From positions 1,445,951 through 1,509,950 of the forward strand of contig NZ_WSRW01000002.1 of assembly GCF_009770985.1 (NCBI RefSeq): a stretch of 64,000 nt of DNA, written 5' to 3'. A model generated the notes under the pieces. It made no database searches and had not been told where the DNA came from. It was given only the letters and a program-made list of their open reading frames with translations. Position numbers and translations under genes: made by a program. This DNA comes from Mucilaginibacter lacusdianchii. Its GTDB lineage: Bacteria; Bacteroidota; Bacteroidia; Sphingobacteriales; Sphingobacteriaceae. The stretch's first letter is position 1. Each line of letters begins with the position of its first letter. Shown in pieces: positions 54,691 through 62,710 of this stretch.

Positions 54691-57511
54691 ATTTTCTCAG
54701 TCGCTCCTTTAAAAATTGCCCGGTAAAGCTTTTCTTTTCTTTAACCAAGTCTTCGGGTACGCCCTCAAAAACCAGTTGGCCACCTTTGTCGCCACCACCT
54801 GGGCCAATATCAATAACCCAGTCGGCACTTTTAATTACGTCCATGTTGTGCTCAATAACGATGATGGTGTTGCCTTGTTCCAACAACGCATCAAATGATT
54901 TGAGCAGCTTTTTAATGTCGGCAAAATGCAAACCGGTAGTCGGTTCGTCAAAAATGAATAAGGTTTTGCTGGCGTTGTTACCCTTTACTAAGAAAGATGC
55001 CAGCTTAATACGTTGCGCCTCGCCGCCCGAGAGGGTATTAGACGATTGGCCCAACTGCACGTAACCCAAACCCACATCCTGCAATGGCTTTATTTTATTG
55101 ATAATTTTTTGCTCGTTTACAAAAAACTCCAGCGCTTCATCAATAGTCATTTTTAGAATATCAGATACATTCTTATCTTGATAAGTCACATCAAGAATAT
55201 TTTGTTTAAAGCGATTACCATTACAAGCCTCACAAGGTAAAAAGATGTCGGCCATAAACTGCATCTCTATTTTCACTTCGCCCTCGCCCTGGCAAACATC
55301 ACACCGGCCGCCTTCTACGTTGAATGAAAAGGCCGACGGTTTCAATCCGGCTGCTTTAGCAGCCGGTTGGCCAGCAAACAGGTTACGTATCTCGTCCCAA
55401 GCCTTTACATAAGTAACCGGATTTGAGCGAGATGAGCGACCAATCGGATTTTGGTCTACCATTTCTACCGCCTCTATTTTGCTGTAATCGCCGTCAATGC
55501 TGTCATAAGCGCCGGTTTGCTCACCCGAATAATTACCCAAAGCTTTTTGTAACGCCGGACTTAAGATGCGTTTTACTAAACTGGTTTTACCGGAACCAGA
55601 TACACCGGTTACTACGGTAAGTACACCCAGCGGGAACTTCACATCAATATTTTGCAGGTTATTTTCGCGAGCGCCTTTAATTAAAATATGATCATTCCAT
55701 TTACGGCGCTGTTCGGGAATAGAAATCTCTTCACGACCACTCAGGTATTTGCCGGTTAAACTATGGTCATCAGTTAAAATCTGTTCATAAGTACCCGAAA
55801 AAATCAGCTGACCGCCATGTGTACCGGCTTCGGGGCCAATATCAATCAGGTGGTCGGCCGCCTGCATAATTTCTTCTTCGTGCTCTACCACCAATACGGT
55901 ATTACCTACATCACGTAATGATTTTAAAACAGTAATTAGCCGTTGCGTATCCCGTGGGTGTAAACCAATGCTCGGTTCATCCAGCACATACACTGACCCT
56001 ACCAAGCTACTGCCTAATGAAGTGGCCAAGTTAATCCGTTGCGACTCGCCACCCGACAAAGTGTTTGACAGTCGATTTAGCGTCAGGTAACCCAAGCCCA
56101 CATCGTTCAAAAAGCTGATGCGGTTAGTGATTTCCATCAACAACCGTTTGCCAATCTTCTCGTCATGCGCATCCAAACTCAGGCTACGGAAAAATTCCTG
56201 CGCTTTATCCAGCGGCATTAATACAATGTCGGTGATGGAATGGTCGGCTATTTTTACATAAGTAGCATCCGGCCGCAAACGGCTACCCCGGCACTCGGGG
56301 CAAGTGGTTTTGCCACGATAGCGCGACAATATTACGCGGTACTGTATTTTATAGGTTTGCTCTTCTATCTCTTTAAAGAAAGCATCTAAGCCTCTGAAAA
56401 ATTTATTGCCGGTCCACAATAAGCGTTTTTGCTTATCGGTCAACTGACTAACCGGTCGATGAATCGGGAAATCAAATTTTTCGGCATGCCGAATTAGCGT
56501 ATGGTTCCACTCGCTCATCTTTTCGCCACGCCAAGGGGCAATCGCGTTATCGTAAACAGATTTACTTTTATCTGGTATAACTAAATCTTCATCAATACCG
56601 ATAATCTTACCATATCCCTCGCACCGACGACAGGCACCGTACGGATTATTGAAGCTAAAAAAGTTCGGTGTTGGTTCTTCGAACTTCATGCCGTCAAGTT
56701 CAAAGCGGTCGCAAAAGAAAGCCTCGGCCTCGTCGCCATCTTCAGTACGCTGGTAACGCACAAAGCAATCGCCTTTACCTTCAAAAAAAGCGGTCTGGGC
56801 CGAGTCGGCAATACGGCTCAGCGTTTCCTCTTCCATGTTTTTGGTTACCCGGTCAATAACGATGCGTACCGGGTCATCATGCTTTAAGGTGTCGTTTACT
56901 ATAGTTTCATCTTCCAGCAAACTTTCAATACGGGATACGCTTCCACGGTATTCAACCCTAACAAAACCTTTTTGCAGTAACACCGCCAGCTCTTCTTTTA
57001 AGCTGCGGTTGTTGTGCGGATGCAACGGGCACAATATCGTAACCGGCGTATCGTCGGTTAAACCTTGCGCAAAATTTACTACATCGGTCACTGTATCTTT
57101 TTTAACCTGACGGCCCGATACCGGCGATATGGTTTTACCGATACGTGAAAATAGTAGTTTTAGATAATCGTAAATCTCGGTAGAAGTGCCTACGGTTGAA
57201 CGCGGGTTGCTGGTAATTACTTTTTGCTCGATAGCAATAGCCGGCGCAATACCTTTGATATAATCAACATCAGGCTTGTTCATGCGGCCCAAAAACTGCC
57301 GGGCGTATGATGATAAACTTTCTACATAGCGGCGCTGCCCTTCGGCATACAAAGTATCAAAAGCTAAAGATGATTTACCGGAACCCGACATGCCTGTTAC
57401 CACTACCAACTGGTTTTTAGGTATGGCAATGTCCAGGTTTTTCAGGTTGTGTACCCGGGCTCCTTTTATGATGATATGTTTTTGTGGATCTTTTTCCGTT
57501 TCTATACTCAT
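54689..57511 (-). CDS. uvrA: Excinuclease ABC subunit A (UvrA)
   Basis: 940-residue damage-recognition ATPase of nucleotide excision repair. First ATP-binding module: Walker A GMSGSGKSSLAFDTLYAEGQ near residue 40, zinc-binding CRRCEGYGKI and CPECRGSRLRP, signature LSGGESQRI, and LDEPSIGLHPRD. Second: GVSGSGKTSLVKRIL near 640, zinc motif CDVCQGEGEVKIEMQF...CEACNGNRF, LSGGEAQRIKLA and FDEPTTGLHFADI near 845. Domain order and length are standard. The start ATG 57511 is near a 62-nt inverted repeat. Monocistronic with a strong terminator. Confidence 0.97.
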   Translation of the reverse strand: MSIETEKDPQKHIIIKGARVHNLKNLDIAIPKNQLVVVTGMSGSGKSSLAFDTLYAEGQRRYVESLSSYARQFLGRMNKPDVDYIKGIAPAIAIEQKVITSNPRSTVGTSTEIYDYLKLLFSRIGKTISPVSGRQVKKDTVTDVVNFAQGLTDDTPVTILCPLHPHNNRSLKEELAVLLQKGFVRVEYRGSVSRIESLLEDETIVNDTLKHDDPVRIVIDRVTKNMEEETLSRIADSAQTAFFEGKGDCFVRYQRTEDGDEAEAFFCDRFELDGMKFEEPTPNFFSFNNPYGACRRCEGYGKIIGIDEDLVIPDKSKSVYDNAIAPWRGEKMSEWNHTLIRHAEKFDFPIHRPVSQLTDKQKRLLWTGNKFFRGLDAFFKEIEEQTYKIQYRVILSRYRGKTTCPECRGSRLRPDATYVKIADHSITDIVLMPLDKAQEFFRSLSLDAHDEKIGKRLLMEITNRISFLNDVGLGYLTLNRLSNTLSGGESQRINLATSLGSSLVGSVYVLDEPSIGLHPRDTQRLITVLKSLRDVGNTVLVVEHEEEIMQAADHLIDIGPEAGTHGGQLIFSGTYEQILTDDHSLTGKYLSGREEISIPEQRRKWNDHILIKGARENNLQNIDVKFPLGVLTVVTGVSGSGKTSLVKRILSPALQKALGNYSGEQTGAYDSIDGDYSKIEAVEMVDQNPIGRSSRSNPVTYVKAWDEIRNLFAGQPAAKAAGLKPSAFSFNVEGGRCDVCQGEGEVKIEMQFMADIFLPCEACNGNRFKQNILDVTYQDKNVSDILKMTIDEALEFFVNEQKIINKIKPLQDVGLGYVQLGQSSNTLSGGEAQRIKLASFLVKGNNASKTLFIFDEPTTGLHFADIKKLLKSFDALLEQGNTIIVIEHNMDVIKSADWVIDIGPGGGDKGGQLVFEGVPEDLVKEKKSFTGQFLKERLRK

Positions 57512-57993
57512 TTTTTGAAGTCGATCGTCCGTTGTTGATAGTCCATAGCAAACATCATATTATGATCTGTTGTCCATCAACTACGGACTCTATAAATAAA
57601 GTGCAAAAATCCTAAAATGTTTAGCACTTTCCAAATGTGGTAACATTCTGTTGCAGAATAAATAATACCTTACCCAGCAGTTAAACCCCGGCACAAAAAT
57701 TCAGTCTTATAAACATAAGCAACCGTTGTTACACGTATTGCGTATATTACGTATATATAACCAATAAACCAGTTTATTATTGCAAGTAAACGCTTCTTTT
57801 CAGTTCAATTTTGAACGTTATAAGGGTTTGTCATTACAGTGTGTTATAACCTATATTTTGAAATTTTATTTGGAAATTAACACAACATTTAGTTTATTTG
57901 ATATACAAAAGAACGAGGAACCCCTATAGATTAGAACTTTACTTAAAGCATTATTTTTTTTAAAATTTATTGATTTTTAAAAGTAGAGGTTCT
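57512..57993. other. 482-nt divergent intergenic region (uvrA / sigma factor)
   Basis: AT-rich gap. It holds an imperfect inverted repeat at 57527-57588 (GTCCGTTGTTGATAGTCC against GTCCATCAACTACGGAC) and, just before the sigma gene, GAACCCCTATAG (57919-57930) facing TAGAGGTTCTATGG near the start (57984-57997), which could pair and hide the start codon. I see no small ORF with convincing features. Confidence 0.45.
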
Positions 57994-58578
57994 ATGGATT
58001 TTCATTTGAAAAGTGATCAGGATTTAATCCATCTATATATCGGCGGACAAGAAGGGGCTTTGGTCGAACTAATCCGTCGCTATCAATCTAAAATTTATAC
58101 ATCTATTTACTTGCTGGTTAAGGACGAATACCTGGCCGAAGATATTTTTCAGGATACCTTCATCAAGGTTATCAACACCCTTAAAGCCGGTAAATATAAC
58201 GAAGAAGGTAAGTTTTTACCTTGGGTAAGCCGTATTGCCCATAACTTGGTTATTGACCACTTTAGACGCGAAAAACGCACCCCACTGGTAAGTGGCGGCG
58301 ACGATTTTGATATTTTCGATGTATTAGGCCATCATGATGAAAGTACGGAAGACCGTATGGTACGCGAGCAGACTTATAAAGACCTGAAATCTTTAATTCA
58401 TCTGCTGCCAGCCGAACAAAAAGAAGTACTGATTATGCGCCACTTTAGTGATATGAGCTTTAAAGAAATTGCTGATGTTACCGAAGTAAGCATTAACACC
58501 GCCTTGGGCCGTATGCGCTATGCCTTAAACAACCTGCGCAAAATGATGCAACAAAAAGAATTGAGCCTTAAAAATTAA
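57994..58578 (+). CDS. ECF-type RNA polymerase sigma factor
   Basis: 194 residues. Region 2 (YQSKIYTSIYLLVKDEYLAEDIFQDTFIKVINTL, about 24-57, then HNLVIDHFRREKR) binds core polymerase and the -10-like element; region 4 (LPAEQKEVLIMRHFSDMSFKEIADVTEVSINTALGRMRYAL, about 128-168) has the helix-turn-helix. There is no region 1.1 or 3. ECF sigma factors steer polymerase to stress genes and usually have a nearby anti-sigma factor. None of the standard kinds is adjacent; a 65-residue protein follows. ATG 57994 (MDFHLKSDQDL) is preferred over 57970. Confidence 0.92.
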   Translation: MDFHLKSDQDLIHLYIGGQEGALVELIRRYQSKIYTSIYLLVKDEYLAEDIFQDTFIKVINTLKAGKYNEEGKFLPWVSRIAHNLVIDHFRREKRTPLVSGGDDFDIFDVLGHHDESTEDRMVREQTYKDLKSLIHLLPAEQKEVLIMRHFSDMSFKEIADVTEVSINTALGRMRYALNNLRKMMQQKELSLKN

Positions 58579-58663
58579 GCAATAACTAATTAAAATTTTT
58601 TTAATAGTTATAAAATAACGTCATGCGAGGTGCGTTATAGTGTTATATAAACACGAAAAGCTT

Positions 58664-58861
58664 ATGGGTGAAAATTCTACATTTATTTTTAATGCAATCA
58701 CAAACAAGGCTATGGTGAACGAACAGGATATTATCGAACATGTGGATGCAGATGCACTGATTTTTTATCATGCACTAAGAACTGAAATGGACCTTTTACA
58801 GGTAAAGCCTAAAAAGCAAACCATTGATAACATTCTGGAGTATTCCAAAAACTTACGTTAG
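58664..58861 (+). CDS. 65-residue protein following the ECF sigma gene
   Basis: 65 residues with mixed charge: MGENSTFIFNAITNKAMVNE..., then ALIFYHALRTEMDLLQVKPKKQTIDNILEYSKN. It should form two or three helices, has no membrane segment, no signal and no Cys/His zinc motif. I do not recognise a family. It follows the sigma gene after 85 nt with no terminator between, and a terminator closes both, so they form one unit. Position suggests a regulator of the sigma factor, but no domain supports that. An upstream in-frame ATG-like start at 58640 is less likely. Confidence 0.65.
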   Translation: MGENSTFIFNAITNKAMVNEQDIIEHVDADALIFYHALRTEMDLLQVKPKKQTIDNILEYSKNLR

Positions 58862-58869
58862 TGATGCCA

Positions 58870-58900
58870 ACAAAAGCCCTGTCAAAAGCAGGGCTTTTGT
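58870..58900 (+). terminator. Terminator of sigma factor unit
   Basis: 12-bp stem ACAAAAGCCCTG/CAGGGCTTTTGT, 7-nt loop; its last base touches the nth -7 box. Confidence 0.88.
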
Positions 58901-58908
58901 TATCTTTG
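58901..58908 (+). promoter_or_regulatory. -7 box of nth promoter (TATCTTTG)
   Basis: Exact TAnnTTTG, 7 nt before ATG 58916 and directly abutting the terminator hairpin. No -33 TTG; the upstream region is the hairpin itself. Confidence 0.55.
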
Positions 58909-58915
58909 CCGTCTG

Positions 58916-59677
58916 ATGTTAAAGAAGGAACGCTACAAGTTATTTGTTGAATATTTTTCAGGCCACCAGCCCAACCCGGTTACCGAATTACATTATTCGA
59001 ACCCGTTTGAGTTGCTGGTAGCTGTTATATTATCGGCGCAATGTACCGATAAACGCATCAACCAAATTACCCCTGCCCTTTTTGCCCGTTTCCCAGATGT
59101 GGAATCGTTATCGGCAGCCAGCGTAGAAGAAATTTTTTCTTACATCCGCAGTGTAAGCTATCCTAACAATAAAGCCAAGCATTTGGCTGGTATGTCTAAA
59201 ATGTTATTGGAGCAGTTCAATGCCGTGGTACCGTCTGATTTAAATGAACTGCAAAAGCTACCCGGCGTAGGCCGTAAAACGGCTAACGTAATTGCTTCGG
59301 TAGTATACGATGCACCGGCTATTGCAGTAGATACGCATGTATTCCGTGTAGCTAACCGTATTGGTCTTACCACTAATGCCCGCACACCGCTGGCTGTTGA
59401 AAAGCAATTAACTGAATACCTGCCCAAACAAACTTTAGGCTTTGCACACCACTGGCTTATATTACACGGCCGGTACATTTGCATAGCCCGCCGCCCTAAA
59501 TGCGAGGTTTGTCCGCTTACTCATTTTTGCAAATATTACCAAAGCGGCAAAGCATCGCTAGTGTTTAGCAAAACGGCCAAGGTGGCAAAGGGCAAAATTG
59601 TTAAAGCCATCAAAGCTGCTAAGCCTACCAAAGAAGTAAATACAGACAATGACACCCCTATTTCTCCAGCTCAGTAA
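58916..59677 (+). CDS. nth: Endonuclease III (Nth)
   Basis: 253-residue DNA glycosylase/AP lyase that removes oxidised pyrimidines. Helix-hairpin-helix LQKLPGVGRKTANVIASVVYD near residue 107 has the catalytic Lys; VDTHVFRVANRIGL holds the catalytic Asp near 138. The [4Fe-4S] cluster motif C-x6-C-x2-C-x5-C is complete in CIARRPKCEVCPLTHFC near 188-204. The usual length is ~211; here the extra ~40 residues are a Lys/Ala-rich C-terminal tail. Its last 20 nt overlap the convergent pseudogene. Confidence 0.96.
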   Translation: MLKKERYKLFVEYFSGHQPNPVTELHYSNPFELLVAVILSAQCTDKRINQITPALFARFPDVESLSAASVEEIFSYIRSVSYPNNKAKHLAGMSKMLLEQFNAVVPSDLNELQKLPGVGRKTANVIASVVYDAPAIAVDTHVFRVANRIGLTTNARTPLAVEKQLTEYLPKQTLGFAHHWLILHGRYICIARRPKCEVCPLTHFCKYYQSGKASLVFSKTAKVAKGKIVKAIKAAKPTKEVNTDNDTPISPAQ

Positions 59678-61046
59678 TTACGGCTTGCGCCGTTTTGTTT
59701 CCAGGGGTTAACTTTAATGATTGTTTGTAATTTACTAGTGCTTTGGCTTTATTTCCCTGCTTGTAATAAGCCTCGCCTAAACTATCATAAACGTTACCAG
59801 ACTGTGGAAAAAGGTGCGTATTATATTCAAAAATGGTAATGGCGTCGTCTATTTTGTTTTTGCCCATCAACAGGTATCCAATGTCATTCAATGCCGATTC
59901 ATCATCAAAGTTATAATCTTGCGGCTGTTTAGTTTTAAGTTCTTTATAAATTGCTAACACTTGCTCACCGGTCATGCCAGCAGGCGGCATTGTAAAACCT
60001 TTCATCACAGCTTTTTTGGGCTGCTGATATGGCTTGTTGTCTAAAATTGCCGTTAATGCATTGTTTAAGTTGTACAAGTTTCCCTGCTTGCTATTCGTCA
60101 TTAAAATTATGGTTCTACCTTTGGGAATATCAGACGCCAGTAGTGCCTGGTAGTTCATGGTTGTGCCGTCATGTACATGCGTAATTAGCTTGCTGCCTTC
60201 CATAGTGCCCTTGCCCAAGCCTGATTGCCGGTTAGGTGCATCGGCTAACAGAATTTGGCGGGTAGACGTCTGATTAATCAATTTAAAATTATCGATGCAC
60301 TGCGACCATTTATAAAAATCACCCAACGTAACACAAGTCCAGCCGGATATCGGATAAATAAGTTTATCCTGCCTTTTATCATTATTATAGGCCTTAGCTA
60401 CCAGTTCATCCGAATCAGCAGGATCGATAACAGAATTATTCATTTTACATGGCTTTAGCAGCCTGCTTTTAACAAACTCATTACAAGACATACCTGATAC
60501 CTTTTCAATAATGCGGCGTTGCAAAAACACGTTGTTGTTATTGTAGGCATAATTACTTCCTGGTTCAAAATCCAGCTGCGTCAACGCCTTCAAATCTTGC
60601 ATGTTATCAGCATCAGATTTAACGCTTTTCCATTTTACGTCAGGTATACCGCTGGTGTATTGTAAAAGATGAAGTACCTTAACCCGGTCGGCCCAGGCAG
60701 GTAGTTCGGGGAAGAACTTTGACACCTTGTCGTCAAGCTGCAAACTACCCTGTTCTTTTAGCATCATAATGCCAACCGCATTAAACTCTTAAGCAATTGA
60801 ACCAATTTGAAAGCGGTATTTTTCGGTAAGCATAGTTTGCATACTTGTATCGGTAAAACCTATGGCTGCTTTATAAACCATCTTACCGTCATCGGCTACC
60901 AAAACATTTCCGTTAAAAAGGCCAAGCCGGTTTGCTCTGCGCATAAACGAATCGATAGCGGCAGCTTTATTACTCTGCGCAAACACGGGCATAACAGAAA
61001 AGAGGATTAAATAGCACAGTAGCGTTTTTGATAACAGTTTAGGCAT
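59658..61046 (-). pseudogene. Serine hydrolase (beta-lactamase-related) with stop at catalytic lysine
   Basis: From ATG 61046 the frame encodes a signal peptide (1-23, ending PVFAQS) and a beta-lactamase/PBP-like N-terminus up to QIGSIA, then TAA at 60791-60789. The very same frame continues with EFNAVGIMMLKEQGSL and the rest of the domain: YNNNNVFLQRRIIEKVSG, then HDGTTMNYQ, and a C-terminal TPR-like region (YDSLGEAYYKQGNKAKALVNYKQSL) to 59658. Intact length would be 462 residues. The stop replaces the lysine of the SxxK motif (SIA-K), an AAA-to-TAA change. Functional enzyme is therefore unlikely, unless the base is a sequencing error. Confidence 0.85.
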
Positions 61047-61216
61047 AGTAATTATAAATGGTTTATTAAGATAACCGATTAGTAACACAATTATAAACAT
61101 TAAGTACCCGCTTAACTGATCTAATTTAACAAAACGCATATATTATTCCGATTATCTGTAAAAAGCCTTTACTGGCACGCGTTTAGCTGCAATTGCATTC
61201 CAATTATCTCTGAATT

Positions 61217-62443
61217 ATGGGTGCATCATCACGCAGCTTAAAAGGCCTGGATTGGGCCAATTTGTTTATGGCCGATGTTAAAGATGGCGTGGGTGTTTAC
61301 CTTTCAGTTTTTCTGCTGACGGTACGGCATTGGCAGCCCGACCAAATTGGCTATGTAATAGCCGTTCCGGGTCTGGTAGGCATATTAGTGCAACCCTTGG
61401 CCGGTGCTTTGATCGATCGCTCCACTTATAAACGCTTCTTACTCATTTTGGCTTCTGTAGTTATTGCTTTATGCTGCCTGGTAATTATATGGATGAAAGG
61501 TTTTTATCCAACTTTTTTCTCGCAGGCCATGGTGGGTTTGGTGCAAAGTGTTTACACACCCGGCGTAGCAGCTATAACGCTAGGAATGGTCGGCCAGGCG
61601 GCGCTGTCTAAACGTATTGGCCGCAATGAAACGTTTAATCATGTTGGTAACATGGGGGCGGCTATTGTTGCCGGGTTGATAGGCCGGTTCATTTCTTACG
61701 AAGGCATTTTTTACTTTTCTATTTTACAGTGTATTGCCTTAATTATTGCAGTACTATTTATTAAAGAGCAGGATATTGACCATAACCTGGCCAGAGCAGC
61801 CAGTGTAAATGAAACGGAAAACGCCAGCGCTACTGGGCTAAAAACGTTATTCAGTAATCGTAATATTTTATTGTTTACCATATCCATGGCGCTCTTCCAT
61901 TTAGCCAATGCTGCCATGCTGCCACTGGTTGGCCAAAAGATGGGCCTGCTCGACCAAAAAAACTCATCGTTGTACCTATCTGTCGCTATCATTATAGCTC
62001 AAGGCGTCATGGCGCTGGTAGCATCTTATAGCGGCCGTACCGCCGAAAATGGTAGGAAGGCAATTATGATGATTGCCTTTGCCTTATTACCTGTACGTGC
62101 GCTGTTATTTGCTTTTATAGACAACCCTTATGCCCTTACAGGCATCCAATTATTGGATGGTGTTGGAGCTGGCATATTTGGAGTGGTAAGCATATTAATG
62201 ATGGCCGATTTGAGCGAAGGTACCGGCCGTTTTAACTTGCTGCAAGGCTGTGTATATTCTGCCATTGGTTTAGCAGCATCAGTAAGCAGTATTGTAGGCG
62301 GCATTTTGGTGAAGCAGTATGGCTACATGGTTGGCTTTATAGTGCTGGCCGCAATAGCCATAGCTGGTATGCTCTTCTTTAAACTTTTGGTACCCGAAAC
62401 AAAGGGAATAAATGATACTGACAAAGCTGGGACTATTGCATAA
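61217..62443 (+). CDS. MFS transporter
   Basis: 408-residue major facilitator protein with about 12 hydrophobic segments in two halves joined by a hydrophilic loop near residue 195 (QDIDHNLARAASVNE). RSTYKRFLLILA after helix 2 corresponds to the conserved loop 2-3 region, in weaker form than the classical DRxGRR. The late part has GLLQGCVYSAIGLAASVSSIVGG. Substrate is not predictable. Divergent from the pseudogene; convergent with the DUF1456 gene, with no clear terminator in the 45-nt gap. Confidence 0.87.
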   Translation: MGASSRSLKGLDWANLFMADVKDGVGVYLSVFLLTVRHWQPDQIGYVIAVPGLVGILVQPLAGALIDRSTYKRFLLILASVVIALCCLVIIWMKGFYPTFFSQAMVGLVQSVYTPGVAAITLGMVGQAALSKRIGRNETFNHVGNMGAAIVAGLIGRFISYEGIFYFSILQCIALIIAVLFIKEQDIDHNLARAASVNETENASATGLKTLFSNRNILLFTISMALFHLANAAMLPLVGQKMGLLDQKNSSLYLSVAIIIAQGVMALVASYSGRTAENGRKAIMMIAFALLPVRALLFAFIDNPYALTGIQLLDGVGAGIFGVVSILMMADLSEGTGRFNLLQGCVYSAIGLAASVSSIVGGILVKQYGYMVGFIVLAAIAIAGMLFFKLLVPETKGINDTDKAGTIA

Positions 62444-62488
62444 TCAATAGTAAATATCCCACTATACAAGTGTAATCACATTTACCAA

Positions 62489-62710
62489 TTATGGTTTGGG
62501 GCCACGCTTGTAAATAACCAGTCCGTTTAAAAAGTTACGCAGTATCTGATCGCCGCAAGGTTTAAAATTGGGGTGATCTTCTTTTCGAAAGATAGCGCTT
62601 AACTCGGTTTTGGTTACCCTAAAATTAGCCAGGTCTAAAATATTTATAATATCATCATCTGTTAGTTGCAAAGCTACCCTAAGCTTTTTCATGATATCAT
62701 TGTTACTCAT
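62489..62710 (-). CDS. DUF1456 family protein (single-domain YehS-like)
   Basis: 73 residues: SNNDIMKKLRVALQLTDDDIINILDLANF and KTELSAIFRKEDHPNFKPCGDQILRNFLNGL match the DUF1456/YehS repeat unit. E. coli YehS has two such units; this one has one. Function is unknown. The ATG overlaps the last base of the upstream helicase stop (TGATG), so translation is coupled. GPKP ends the protein. Confidence 0.85.
   Translation of the reverse strand: MSNNDIMKKLRVALQLTDDDIINILDLANFRVTKTELSAIFRKEDHPNFKPCGDQILRNFLNGLVIYKRGPKP

Noticed and set aside
60789..60791. Stop codon reassignment or read-through
   Set aside because: TAA is not used for selenocysteine or pyrrolysine, and other genes here end in TAA normally; a point mutation or sequencing error is simpler.
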